Source of the DNA: Paraburkholderia acidicola | GTDB taxonomy: Bacteria; Pseudomonadota; Gammaproteobacteria; Burkholderiales; Burkholderiaceae | Length of the DNA stretch: 64,000 nucleotides | Assembly: GCF_002362315.1 (NCBI RefSeq) | Contig: NZ_MTZV01000006.1 | Coordinates: forward strand, 2,108,001 to 2,172,000 | Direction of reading: 5' to 3' | Shown here: in pieces, positions 8,013 through 16,037 of the stretch | How the letters are laid out: each line of letters begins with the position of its first letter | Numbering within the stretch: position 1 is the stretch's first letter | Notes under the pieces: generated by a model | Seen by the model: only the letters and a program-made list of their open reading frames with translations | Database searches by the model: none | What the model was told of the DNA's origin: nothing | Program-made: the position numbers and the translations under genes

Positions 8013-10289
8013 TCAGCCCCCCGTCAGACGGATATCGCGCGACGATGCGCCGACATAGACCTTGCTACCGGGAACGAACTTCCACGTATTGTTCGCGACA
8101 TCCCAGATGCTCTGATCTTGCGGCGATACCACGAGCCTGACGGTCTGCTCTTCACCCGGCTGCAGGTTCAGGCGGTCCCATCCGGCGAGTCGCTTCGGCG
8201 GTTCATTCGGATCGTTGATGCCGAGATAGAGCTGCGGCACATCGACACCTGCAACCTGACCGTCGTTCTTGACGTGGAAGGTCACGATCAGGTCGTGCCA
8301 CGGCGTGTTATGCACCGACAGACGCGAGTACTTGAAGTGCGTGTACGACAGGCCATACCCGAACTCGAACAGCGGCTTGATGTTCTGGCTGTCATACCAG
8401 CGGTAACCGATCTTCAGCTTTTCGGTGTAAACCGGATTCGGCGAGAACGTGCCGTTTTGCCCCCACGTCGGCGTGTCCTGATCGTGAACCGGGAACGTCA
8501 CGGGCAGCCTGCCTTCCGGATAGATCTTGCCGAACAGCAGGTTGGCAATTGCCGGCCCGCCGGCCTGACCTGGGTACCAGGCTTCGACCACGGCAGAGAC
8601 GTTGTCGATCCACGGCATCAGTACGGGGTTGCCGTTTTCGAGCACGACGATTGTGTGCGGATTGACGTTTGCAACGGCCTGGACGAGCTCGTTCTGATTC
8701 GACGGGTTCGACAGACTCAGACTGCCGAGATCGGCGAAATCCTCGCCTGCCGGCTGCACCACGACGACGATGGCCACATCGGACTTGCTGGCCAGTGCGA
8801 CTGCGGCGTCGATCTGCTGCTGGGTGTACGCGACGAACGGATTGTTCTGGTCGGTGTTGCCCGCGTAGGTCACCGTGGCGTTAGGCGCCTGCTGCTGAAT
8901 CGACTGAACGATCGTCGGATTCACCTTCAGCCATGGGACCGGCCACCAGTGACAACCCGTACCCGACGGGAACGTCAAGCCGCCGCACCCTGCAAACGCG
9001 CCGGTCACCGGGTCCCGCGTATTGCCCGAACCACCGCCCGCAAGAATGCCCGCGTCGGCGTGCCCACCGATCACCGCAATGCTCTTGAGGCTCGCTGCGG
9101 CAAGCGGCAGTTGCGCCTGGTCGTTCTTCAGCAGGACCATGCTGTGTTCCGCTGTTCTCTGCGCAAACGCGTTGGCCTGATCGAAGTCCACGGTGCCACC
9201 AGGCTTCGCCGGGTCGTCCATGACACCGAGGCGGATCATCGTGTAGAGCTTGCGCCGCACCATGTCGTCGAGGCGCGACTGGGTGATGGCATGGCTCTGC
9301 AGAGCCTGGGTGACCAGCGCCGGCGTCAGAAAGACGGTCGGTCCGACATCCTCTTCTTCATCGAGTCCCGCATTGATCGCATTCGCGGTGCTGTGAGTTG
9401 CACCCCAGTCGGATTGAATCTGCCCCTGGAAATGCCAGTCGTTCTTCAGAATGTCGTTGAGAAGGTGCTGGTTCTCGCAGGTATAGAACCCGTTGAGCAT
9501 GTTATAGCCGCACATCACGCTGCCGGGATTAGCTTCCTTGACGGCGATCTCGAATGGCCGCAGATAGAGTTCGCGCAAGGTCCGCTCGTCGATCTGGCTG
9601 TTGCCGCCGCCGCGACCGGTTTCCTGTTCGTTGCCGGCGAAATGCTTGATCGACGCAATGACTTTCTGGCTTTGCGTACCGCTCGTGCGCTGCGCGAGCA
9701 TTTCGCCCGCGAGCAGCGGATCTTCCCCGAGGTACTCGAAGGTCCGGCCGCCGCGCGGTTCGCGCGTGAGATTTGTGCCGCCGCCGAGTCCCATGGCGAA
9801 ACCTTGCTCACGGAGCTGCTTCGCGATCTGGGCGCCGTAGTCATACGACAGTCGTTTGTTCCAGCTTGCCGCGACCGCAATCGTGGCAGGGAACGTGGTG
9901 CTCGGTTCGATGGTGCTGCCGCCACCCGTCGACGAGTCGACCATGTTCAGGTCCGGGATGCCCAGCCTCGGAACGCCCTGGATATAACCGCCACCGCCTA
10001 GAGGAACCTGGTTCATCTGATACTCGGAGTGAATCAGCTGAAGCTTTTCATCCTGAGTCAGGAGCGCAAGCAGCGCCTTTGCCCGCAAATTGGCCAGCCC
10101 GAGCGAAGCCGAAAAATTCTCAGCAGACGCCGCGGGACTTGAAGCCGCCGCAGCGACGGCGCTCTTGGCGGATAACTGCGCAGCCGCGCTGCCCGGGCTG
10201 CTGCCGCTATCGCCGCCGCAACCGCTGATTGCACTCACTACCCCTGCCGTAGTGAGGATGCCTATCCATAATGAATAACGTGATCTCAT
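8013..10289 (-). CDS. glycoside hydrolase family 3 beta-glucosidase-like lipoprotein
   Basis: This 758-residue secreted enzyme would remove terminal non-reducing beta-linked sugars from oligosaccharides. Its signal peptide MRSRYSLWIGILTTAG ends in the lipobox-like ISGC at about residue 23, followed by a Gly/Ser/Ala linker, so it is probably membrane-anchored. The (beta/alpha)8 domain carries KHFAGNEQE and QSDWGATHS, whose Asp294 is the expected nucleophile. The GH3 C-terminal sandwich has GGHADAG and VVVVQPAGED, and a fibronectin-III-like cap (YGLSYTHFKYS) ends the protein. A strong ribosome site GGAGGG lies at 10299-10304, just before the ATG. A LacI-type palindrome lies about 265 bases upstream. 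The exact sugar cannot be read from sequence. Confidence 0.92.
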   Translation of the reverse strand: MRSRYSLWIGILTTAGVVSAISGCGGDSGSSPGSAAAQLSAKSAVAAAASSPAASAENFSASLGLANLRAKALLALLTQDEKLQLIHSEYQMNQVPLGGGGYIQGVPRLGIPDLNMVDSSTGGGSTIEPSTTFPATIAVAASWNKRLSYDYGAQIAKQLREQGFAMGLGGGTNLTREPRGGRTFEYLGEDPLLAGEMLAQRTSGTQSQKVIASIKHFAGNEQETGRGGGNSQIDERTLRELYLRPFEIAVKEANPGSVMCGYNMLNGFYTCENQHLLNDILKNDWHFQGQIQSDWGATHSTANAINAGLDEEEDVGPTVFLTPALVTQALQSHAITQSRLDDMVRRKLYTMIRLGVMDDPAKPGGTVDFDQANAFAQRTAEHSMVLLKNDQAQLPLAAASLKSIAVIGGHADAGILAGGGSGNTRDPVTGAFAGCGGLTFPSGTGCHWWPVPWLKVNPTIVQSIQQQAPNATVTYAGNTDQNNPFVAYTQQQIDAAVALASKSDVAIVVVVQPAGEDFADLGSLSLSNPSNQNELVQAVANVNPHTIVVLENGNPVLMPWIDNVSAVVEAWYPGQAGGPAIANLLFGKIYPEGRLPVTFPVHDQDTPTWGQNGTFSPNPVYTEKLKIGYRWYDSQNIKPLFEFGYGLSYTHFKYSRLSVHNTPWHDLIVTFHVKNDGQVAGVDVPQLYLGINDPNEPPKRLAGWDRLNLQPGEEQTVRLVVSPQDQSIWDVANNTWKFVPGSKVYVGASSRDIRLTGG

Positions 10290-10554
10290 GTCATCCCTCC
10301 ATTGTTCGTGTCTAGTTCACTGCATGCGCCCTTGAAACAGGCAGATACGTATCGTGACTATTGATGCCGGCTCTGGTCGCCTCGTGCTGGCCGTAATGTG
10401 ACGTTGGAGAAACGTAAAGAAATGCTATGCACCATGGATACATGCGCCGCTCGTCGTGCTACGCGACGGGCGGACACTTTCATGATGCGGACTTGAAGTA
10501 ATTACCCTCGACCTGAGGGGAGATTGTTGTTGCGCCTGGCAGGAAATTACGTCG

Positions 10555-10572
10555 AATGGAAGCGCTTCCATT
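10555..10572. promoter_or_regulatory. perfect palindromic operator, LacI/GalR-family type
   Basis: AATGGAAGCGCTTCCATT is an uninterrupted 18-bp palindrome centred on the CG at 10563-10564. The central CG with GGAAGC half-sites is the signature of LacI/GalR-family operators. It lies in the 366-bp gap between the minus-strand GH3 gene and a small minus-strand gene, so it probably controls the GH3 gene. No LacI-family regulator is present in the window. The rest of the gap (10290-10655) shows no gene. Confidence 0.7.
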
Positions 10573-10655
10573 TAACATTTGGTAAGTTATCCAGCGCGCA
10601 CAATGGGGTCAATCAGGGTTTATATGGATCAGGCGATGCGAGGAGCACTGCGGGG

Positions 10656-10868
10656 TTACTGCAGGGCGTCGCGGCCATCGAGGTGCAGGCGTCGCAACAG
10701 GTCGCGACCGCGTGTGGTGAGTTCGAGCGTCGAGCCGCGATGATCGCGTCGCCGCACTTCCACGAGTTCGTAGCGGCACAAGGCGAGAACGTCGGGATCG
10801 AATTCCTCGAAGCGCAAGGTTGCGTCGCGAAACAGTAGCAAGGTTGCGAGTTCGTGATGGCTCAACAT
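10656..10868 (-). CDS. small hypothetical protein, 70 aa
   Basis: This soluble 70-residue protein begins MLSHHELATLLLFRD and continues with alternating acidic and Arg-rich segments. Its second half (LVEVRRRDHRGSTLELTTRG, then a leucine-rich helix) has the look of a winged-helix wing and recognition region. The gene is supported by a near-ideal GGAGGT ribosome site at 10875-10880, 6 bases from the ATG, and by good codon use. I recognise the general type as a short protein recurrent in Burkholderia-like genomes but know no function. It reads toward the GH3 gene 366 bp away, with a probable separate promoter between them. Confidence 0.7.
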   Translation of the reverse strand: MLSHHELATLLLFRDATLRFEEFDPDVLALCRYELVEVRRRDHRGSTLELTTRGRDLLRRLHLDGRDALQ

Positions 10869-11005
10869 TCGACACCTCCGTAGCGAGCACAGACAATGCC
10901 GTCATGGTAGTGAGCCGTTTCTGACGTTTGGCTACAGGCTTTTTTCCGCGAATTACGCTGTTACATCGCTGACGAAAAGGCGTCGAACGAGGTGAGTGCG
11001 AGCGC

Positions 11006-11746
11006 TCAGCGTTTGAGTGCCGCCAGCCGCGCGCGTAGTTCTTCCGATGCCAGCGAGTCCTCGTAACCTCTGCGTGAGACGAGTGCGTCGCGCTCGCCGG
11101 CTGCGATCTGGTTGAGCTGTGTCTTCATCGATTGCACGACGCCAGGTTCGCACGCGCGAATCGCATCGACGTAGTGCGCGACGCGTTCGTTCAATGCGTT
11201 GGTGTCGATGAGGTCGGTCAGAAAACCGATGCGCAGCATTTCAGCGGCGTCGATCGTGATGCCGGTCAGGAACAGGCGCTTCGCGTTCGCGACGCCGAGT
11301 GCCGTGACATAGCGGCGCATGCCGCCGGGATAGTAGTGCAGCCCGATGCGCGCGGCAGGCATGAACATTTGCGCGCCGGTCACGCCGATACGGAAATCGC
11401 AGCACAACGCGAGATCGGTTGCGCCACCGTAGACGCTGCCGTTCAACGCGCAGATTGTCGGTAGCGGGCATTGTTCGAGTGCATCGAGAAATGCTTCGAA
11501 GCGACCGTCGAGTTGTTCGACGATGGCCGTTAGCGTGTAACCCGAGCTGAAGGTTTGCGTACCCGTTCCCGTGATGACGAGCGCGCGGCATTCGTGCGAT
11601 TCGCGTACGGTCTGCAGATGCGCCATCAGCGGAGCGAGATCGTCGGGATCGATCCGGTTGTGGTGATGCGGTCGATCAAGCGTGATTTCGGCGATCTGGT
11701 TGCGGATCGCAAAGCGTGGCGTGCCGGCGGTCGTGTCGTCGTTCAT
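11006..11746 (-). CDS. enoyl-CoA hydratase/isomerase family protein
   Basis: This 246-residue crotonase-fold protein would act on acyl-CoA thioesters. The crotonase core is clear: ITLDRPHHHNRIDPDDLAPL, the oxyanion-hole strand LVITGTGTQTFSSGYTL, and the second oxyanion strand ICALNGSVYGGATDLALCCDFRIG. The typical catalytic Glu positions are not both evident (GGATDLAL and RIGLHYYPGG), so hydratase, isomerase or another crotonase chemistry is possible. Length is slightly short of the usual 255-265 residues. It stands alone, divergent from a glutathione S-transferase gene. Confidence 0.85.
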   Translation of the reverse strand: MNDDTTAGTPRFAIRNQIAEITLDRPHHHNRIDPDDLAPLMAHLQTVRESHECRALVITGTGTQTFSSGYTLTAIVEQLDGRFEAFLDALEQCPLPTICALNGSVYGGATDLALCCDFRIGVTGAQMFMPAARIGLHYYPGGMRRYVTALGVANAKRLFLTGITIDAAEMLRIGFLTDLIDTNALNERVAHYVDAIRACEPGVVQSMKTQLNQIAAGERDALVSRRGYEDSLASEELRARLAALKR

Positions 11747-11921
11747 GGTGTTCGGGGAGTGGCGTGTCTTCGGGTTGAACCGGAAGGCTACACCGCCAGG
11801 TAGCTAGCGGAAATACCCTTTATCGAGGGAACATAAGCGGGTGCGTCTGAAGCGACGCGTGCCCGACGGAGTGTCGCAGATACAATCGACCGCAATCGCT
11901 GCAACGTTACCGGAGACGCAT

Positions 11922-12572
11922 ATGCTGCAGGTGTGGGGGCGACGCAACTCGTTCAACGTCCAGAAGGTGATGTGGCTGATCGGCGAACTTGGGTTGTCTC
12001 ATGAGCACATCCCCGCAGGCGGTGCGTTCGGTATCACGGACACCGCCGCGTTTCTGGCAATGAATCCGCACGGTCGCGTGCCTGTCATCAGGGACGACGA
12101 TGGCACGGTAGTCTGGGAGTCGCACAGCATCTTGCGGTACCTGGCCGCGCGCTATGGCACCGCGCGCTTCTGGCTCGACGATGCAGTGCAACGGTCGCAG
12201 GCGGACCGCTGGATGGACTGGTCGCAGACCAGTTTGCAGCCGGCCTTTCTAACGGGCGTGTTCTGGGGTTTCTTCCGAACGCCGGAGGCGCAGCGCAATA
12301 TGCCGGCGATCGACGCAAGCGTGCGCCGCTGCGCGGACTATTTTCAGCAGCTTGATCGCGTGCTTGCCGGGCAACCGTTTCTGGCAGGCAATAGTTTCAC
12401 GCTCGCGGATATTCCGGCCGGCACGCATCTGTACCGGTACTTCGAACTGGAGATCGCGCGGCCCGATATTCCCAACGTCGAAGCGTGGTACGAGCGGCTC
12501 AAGCAGCGCGCCGCGTATCGCGAACATGTGATGATTCCGTTCGACGATCTGCGCGGCCGACTCGATTATTGA
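11922..12572 (+). CDS. glutathione S-transferase family protein
   Basis: This 216-residue cytosolic GST has a thioredoxin-like N-terminal domain beginning MLQVWGRRNSFNVQKVMWL. The Arg/Asn/Ser at the first helix are where the activating Ser or Cys sits in beta/theta-like GSTs. The glutathione gamma-Glu contact is VWESHSILRYLAARYG, preceded by the cis-Pro of GRVPVIRDDDG. The all-helical C-terminal domain includes FLAGNSFTLADIPAGTHLYRY, the usual N-capping box. An in-frame upstream extension to 11841 was rejected because the GST fold begins at 11922. The natural electrophile is not predictable. Confidence 0.9.
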   Translation: MLQVWGRRNSFNVQKVMWLIGELGLSHEHIPAGGAFGITDTAAFLAMNPHGRVPVIRDDDGTVVWESHSILRYLAARYGTARFWLDDAVQRSQADRWMDWSQTSLQPAFLTGVFWGFFRTPEAQRNMPAIDASVRRCADYFQQLDRVLAGQPFLAGNSFTLADIPAGTHLYRYFELEIARPDIPNVEAWYERLKQRAAYREHVMIPFDDLRGRLDY

Positions 12573-12621
12573 ATGCACCTGCGTGCACATACACCGCCTT
12601 ATCGATGCATCCAGAATACCT

Positions 12622-12873
12622 TCAGGAAATCGTATAGCGGTTTTGCGGTCCACCCATATAAACATTCCTGGCAAGCGACAGAATCCGTTCACGGTGGCGA
12701 TCGAATGCGGCAAGCACAGCTGATTTGTCGTGGCCTGCTTCGGGGCCCAGACTCGATATCACCGAATCGTCGATGGCGAAAGCGATCTCGCGAGCATTGT
12801 CGTAACCCCAGAAACATACGCAATGTCGTGAGGCATCGTAGCTGCGGCTGGGATTGGGGAAGTTGAGCGCCAT
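12622..12873 (-). CDS. DUF1488 family protein
   Basis: This 83-residue protein of unknown function matches the DUF1488 pattern: MALNFPNPSRSYDASRHCV, then FWGYDNAREIAFAID, then a helix (AVLAAFDRHRERILSLARNV) and a short basic end. The start at 12873 was preferred to an in-frame ATG 19 codons upstream because family members begin at the NFPNPSRSYD stretch and GGGATGAG precedes it. It is convergent with the GST gene, 49 bases apart. The family is widespread in Burkholderia-like genomes and lacks an assigned role. Confidence 0.8.
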   Translation of the reverse strand: MALNFPNPSRSYDASRHCVCFWGYDNAREIAFAIDDSVISSLGPEAGHDKSAVLAAFDRHRERILSLARNVYMGGPQNRYTIS

Positions 12874-13049
12874 GTTCTCATCCCGGTTCTTGAGGCGTTG
12901 AGCATCCGTATCACGCGCTTTGCGAGTCAACAGTGCGCCTCACGACCCATGAGGTCAAGGGCTCGTTTGTACGTAATCGTGCTGGGTATTGGCGACGCAG
13001 AGAGTGATGCGGAGGATGACGCAGAGGCGGTGCAGAGAACCTGCAGAGA

Positions 13050-13073
13050 CCGGTGCCCAGAGATGGGCACCGG
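13050..13073 (-). terminator. hairpin downstream of the cold-shock gene
   Basis: Nine-base arms CCGGTGCCC and GGGCACCGG enclose the 6-base loop AGAGAT. The hairpin starts 13 bases after the cspA stop on the minus strand. There is no run of U after it, so it may act as a weak terminator or as a stabilising 3' end. Confidence 0.55.
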
Positions 13074-13085
13074 ATACATCATGCG

Positions 13086-13289
13086 TTACAGCGGCTTGAT
13101 GTTAGCTGCTTGCAGACCCTTCGGGCCGCGCTTCGTTTCGTACGAAACCTTCTGGTTCTCAGCGAGGGTCTTGAAGCCTTCGCCAGTCACTTCGGAGAAA
13201 TGCGCGAAAAGGTCTTCGCCGCCTGCATCGGGAGTAATAAAGCCAAAGCCCTTGCTGTCGTTAAACCACTTGACGGTACCGGTATCCAT
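13086..13289 (-). CDS. cspA: cold-shock protein, CspA family
   Basis: This 67-residue single cold-shock domain begins MDTGTVKWFNDSKGFGFITP and has both nucleic-acid-binding motifs, RNP1 (KGFGFIT) and RNP2 (DLFAHF). CspA proteins bind single-stranded RNA and DNA and melt mRNA structure. The upstream in-frame extension to 13598 is non-coding leader. The ATG at 13289 is preceded by AAGGAT. A good sigma-70 promoter at 13428-13457 implies a leader of about 130 bases, typical of cold-regulated csp mRNAs. Confidence 0.95.
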   Translation of the reverse strand: MDTGTVKWFNDSKGFGFITPDAGGEDLFAHFSEVTGEGFKTLAENQKVSYETKRGPKGLQAANIKPL

Positions 13290-13427
13290 AACCAAATCCT
13301 TGGTGAAAAATAAAATGTGCTCCGGAATGGAGCGTTCGAAGCGATCAAGGAGTGAGAGGACCACGAATACCGCTAACACAGCGATCAATTGATGAGCAGC
13401 AATCGACTTTCTTGAACGTCGTCGCGC

Positions 13428-13457
13428 ACAATACGCTGATGCGACCGAAAAGGTCAA
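13428..13457 (-). promoter_or_regulatory. probable sigma-70 promoter and long leader of cspA
   Basis: Read on the minus strand, TTGACC (13457-13452) and TATTGT (13433-13428) are separated by 18 bases. Transcription starting near 13421 would give a 5' untranslated leader of about 130 bases before the cspA ATG at 13289. Long leaders of this kind refold with temperature in CspA-type genes. Nothing else is coded in the 13290-13591 gap. Confidence 0.6.
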
Positions 13458-13591
13458 GGAGTATACGAAATCGGTGTATCGGTACTGTCGTACCAAATGT
13501 CGGATGAAATACATGGCGACAACATCGCCAAATCCAGCCATCATGCCCGAAGCGCGGCCGCTTCCGCGGCTGGCGAAACGGGAGAAGCATG

Positions 13592-13732
13592 ATGGCAAAG
13601 GGTCAACTGCGTAGTAATCGCGAGGCGAAAAAACCTAAACAAGACAAAAAGCCGGCGTCGCCCGCCGCGGGTGGATCCTGGGCGACTGCACCGAAGACCG
13701 CACCCAGCAGTGTGCCGGTTAAGAAGAAATAG
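13592..13732 (+). CDS. small basic protein, 46 aa
   Basis: The frame encodes MAKGQLRSNREAKKPKQDKK, then an Ala/Pro/Thr-rich middle, and ends VPVKKK. GGAGAA at 13581-13586 lies in position for the ATG at 13592, and another ATG sits directly before it at 13589. The gene is too short for most annotation cut-offs, but the Lys/Arg-rich N-terminus followed by an Ala/Pro tail recurs in Burkholderia-like genomes as I recall. No domain is recognised, and RNA or DNA contact through the basic half is only a guess. It is divergent from cspA. Confidence 0.6.
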   Translation: MAKGQLRSNREAKKPKQDKKPASPAAGGSWATAPKTAPSSVPVKKK

Positions 13733-13798
13733 TGGAAAGTTGACCGCGCATCGAGCGAAATCTGCGCTTTATTCACGCTTTCCACCTTTTATCTGCAT

Positions 13799-13818
13799 AT
13801 GCGCTACCTGTAGCGCAT
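13799..13818. other. perfect inverted repeat with 4-base loop
   Basis: ATGCGCTA and TAGCGCAT flank CCTG. The hairpin lies in the 200-bp gap between the 46-aa gene and the stop of the minus-strand DUF1003 gene, so it may end transcription from either side, though no T-run follows. Confidence 0.4.
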
Positions 13819-13932
13819 GTAAATCGGCCAGAGCGGTCTTCTGGCGAACGCGGCACCCACTGAATCCGCTGACGATTCATGCCGCATTGCCCGCACGACT
13901 GCGCCGGCCACCCTGTGCGTTCCTCCCGATCC

Positions 13933-14475
13933 TCACGCGTTGCCCGACAAAACCTTGCGATGCATCTCACTCGTCAGTGCTTCGATGCGCTCGCTGAGTT
14001 GCCGCGTGAGTTCGGTCAGCTTCGTGTTCTGCTCGACAAGCGCGGTGAGTTGCGCGGTTTGCTGGCCAATCTGTACGGCACGTTGTTCGGCTGCGAGCGC
14101 GAGTTCCTCGCGATGTCGAGCGTCGGCGTCCGCATGTGCCTTGTCGCGATCGGCCTGGCGCGTTTGCGCGAGCAGGATCAGCGGTGCGGCGTAGGCCGAC
14201 TGCAGACTGAATGCGAGGTTCAGCAGAATGAACGGGTAGACGTCGAACTTCGTCATGCCGGTGACGTTCGCGATGACCCACAACAGCACGATCATGGTTT
14301 GCGCAATCAGAAACGTCGGCGTGCCGAAGAAGCGCGCAAACGCTTCGGCCTTGAGCGCAAACCAGTCGTCACCGAATGGCGACGACAGATGCGCGTAAGG
14401 AAGATGAAAACGCAGATGTAGGCCGTGTGAGTGGGCCTTGGGCGTGTCGTTGGGGGGGAGGGTCGGCTCGGTCAT
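13933..14475 (-). CDS. DUF1003 membrane protein
   Basis: This 180-residue inner-membrane protein has the DUF1003 pattern: a soluble start, FARFFGTPTFLIAQTMIVLLW (first helix), then FDVYPFILLNLAFSLQSAYAA and PLILLAQTRQADRDK (second helix followed by a charged exit). Residues 115-175 form a long coiled coil rich in Gln, Thr and Leu. AGGA lies 6 bases before the ATG. The family is broadly distributed and functionally uncharacterised. The coiled-coil tail suggests oligomerisation. Confidence 0.88.
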   Translation of the reverse strand: MTEPTLPPNDTPKAHSHGLHLRFHLPYAHLSSPFGDDWFALKAEAFARFFGTPTFLIAQTMIVLLWVIANVTGMTKFDVYPFILLNLAFSLQSAYAAPLILLAQTRQADRDKAHADADARHREELALAAEQRAVQIGQQTAQLTALVEQNTKLTELTRQLSERIEALTSEMHRKVLSGNA

Positions 14476-14631
14476 GGGGAATCCTGTTCGGGGATGAGAA
14501 CGGGGTGAGGCCGAAGGGAATCGTAGCGCAGCACGCGACGAATGCCCGCTGTTTGCAGCGCAATGAAAGTAACACGCGCCGGAGTAGAATCGATGAACGG
14601 GATATCCGTCACGACATGCTTCGGTGCTGCG

Positions 14632-14850
14632 ATGAAAACGCCTTCTACCAATGAAAAAACGCGCAAGCGTCCTTCCACCCTGACGTTGAATATCCTTACC
14701 GCACTCGTTGGCGTGATCACGCTCGGTGCGGGCATTGGCTGGCTCGTCTATACCTGGTTCGTCGATCTCGAAGTGCCGTACTTTGCGATTCCGCTAGTCG
14801 TCTGCGTGCCGGTGATCGCAGCCGTTGCATTTCGCAACCTCTGGGATTGA
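14632..14850 (+). CDS. small membrane protein, two predicted helices
   Basis: This 72-residue protein has a basic start (MKTPSTNEKTRKRPS) and two hydrophobic segments, ILTALVGVITLGAGIGWLVY and YFAIPLVVCVPVIAAVAF. The ATG at 14632 gives the most natural topology. An in-frame ATG at 14593 is possible because neither has a strong ribosome site. Its stop lies 11 bases before the GNAT gene's start, so the two are probably co-transcribed. No family recognised. Confidence 0.55.
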   Translation: MKTPSTNEKTRKRPSTLTLNILTALVGVITLGAGIGWLVYTWFVDLEVPYFAIPLVVCVPVIAAVAFRNLWD

Positions 14851-14861
14851 CCGCGCCGTCG

Positions 14862-15473
14862 ATGAGCGACAACGTCTCCGAACTCGTTCAGCCCACGCTG
14901 GTGGGTACGATCGTCGAGCTTCAACCGCTGCGACCAGAACATGCATCCGGTCTGCTTGCGGCCGCGGCCGACGGCGAGTTGTGGAACATGAGCGTGACCG
15001 TCGTTCCTGGACCCGCGACGATCCATGCGTACATTGCAAGCGCACTTGAAGGGAAACGTGCTGGCACGGCGATGCCGTTCGTGATCGTTCGCCGCGATAC
15101 CGGTGCGCTGGTCGGCAGTACACGCTTCTGGAAAATCGACCGCGCGAACCGCAAGATGGAAATCGGCCACACGTGGTTAAGCGAGTCGGTTCAACGCTCG
15201 GGGGTCAACACCGAATCGAAGCTGCTGCTACTGACTCACGCGTTCGAAGTCATGAACGCGGTGCGCGTGCAATTCACTACCGATGAACTCAACGAGAAAT
15301 CGCGAGCCGCGATTCTGCGTATCGGTGCGAAACAGGAAGGCATTGTCCGGCACGAACGCATCATGCCGGACGGGCGCAAACGCAACTCGGTGCGTTTCAG
15401 CATCATCGATTCCGAGTGGGTGGACGTGAAGACGATGCTGCTGCAGAAGGTCGCGAGATCGGCTGCGTATTGA
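14862..15473 (+). CDS. GNAT-family N-acetyltransferase (RimJ/RimL type)
   Basis: This 203-residue acetyl-CoA-dependent acyltransferase begins MSDNVSELVQPTLVG and carries the RimJ/RimL pattern: LQPLRPEHASGLLAAAADGE, TRFWKIDRANRKMEIGHTWL, and a final NEKSRAAILRIGAKQEGIVR stretch. That last stretch matches the 'N..S..vlek.GF..eG..r' signature that closes the acetyl-CoA site. The TTG at 14847 overlaps the preceding stop, but ATG at 14862 is the more usual start. The substrate could be a protein N-terminus, an antibiotic or a small amine. Confidence 0.88.
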   Translation: MSDNVSELVQPTLVGTIVELQPLRPEHASGLLAAAADGELWNMSVTVVPGPATIHAYIASALEGKRAGTAMPFVIVRRDTGALVGSTRFWKIDRANRKMEIGHTWLSESVQRSGVNTESKLLLLTHAFEVMNAVRVQFTTDELNEKSRAAILRIGAKQEGIVRHERIMPDGRKRNSVRFSIIDSEWVDVKTMLLQKVARSAAY

Positions 15474-15496
15474 CGACGGCTTGCCCGCGCCGTCAT

Positions 15497-15901
15497 TCAC
15501 GCCGCAGCAGTCGCTTCGTGTTCCATCTGCGCAAACACCTCCTTCAGAAACACGAGAGAATTTCTGACGGCAGGGCCACCCGCATAGAAGGTCAACTGCA
15601 AAACCGTCTCGACGATCTGCTCTTTCGTGGCTCCTACCCTAAGTGCAGCTTCGGCATGCGCACGCAATTGCGGCATCGCATTGCCCAGCGTCACGCACGA
15701 CGCGACGAGGATCAGTTCGCGCGTCGCGAGGTCGAGGCCGGGTCGATCCATGATCGAGCCGATCGACCATTCGATCGTCATGTCCGCGAACGCCGGGCAG
15801 ATCTCCGCGACCTCGGCGACCATCGCCGCACCGGCGTGACCGCCATGAAGCTGTTCGAACAGTTCGAGACCGCGGCGGCGAAGAGGGGAATCGGTGGGCA
15901 T
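15497..15901 (-). CDS. carboxymuconolactone decarboxylase (AhpD-like) family protein
   Basis: This 134-residue all-helical protein has the CMD pattern: RPGLDLATRELILVASCVTLGN, LRAHAEAALRVGATKEQIVE, and QLTFYAGGPAVRNSLVFLKEVF. The AhpD-type CxxC is absent (single Cys in ASCVTLGN), which favours a decarboxylase-like member over a peroxidase partner. It is divergent from a LysR regulator 136 bases away, the usual layout for a regulator-target pair. Its stop is 23 bases from that of the GNAT gene. Confidence 0.88.
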   Translation of the reverse strand: MPTDSPLRRRGLELFEQLHGGHAGAAMVAEVAEICPAFADMTIEWSIGSIMDRPGLDLATRELILVASCVTLGNAMPQLRAHAEAALRVGATKEQIVETVLQLTFYAGGPAVRNSLVFLKEVFAQMEHEATAAA

Positions 15902-16037
15902 CGTGTCACTCCTGAAGAGGTTGAAGGAAGCGGCCCGTCGGATGTCGGTGCCGTCTGTGCCGTGCCTCTAATATCGTTGTTGGCTGCGGTGTTTTGAAGT
16001 AGGCTCGGGTGCCTTCACTCAGAACCATGGGTTCGGA

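Noticed and set aside
7893..10001. 702-codon open frame on the plus strand opposite the GH3 gene
   Set aside because: The minus-strand GH3 protein has complete family motifs, and this frame yields only Arg/Val/His-rich shadow sequence.
13086..13598. 170-residue N-terminally extended cold-shock protein
   Set aside because: The extra 103 residues precede a canonical CspA start with its own ribosome site and overlap a good promoter, so they are leader RNA.
15902..16037. LysR-type binding site between the CMD and LysR genes
   Set aside because: Expected from gene layout, but no T-N11-A palindrome could be placed convincingly.
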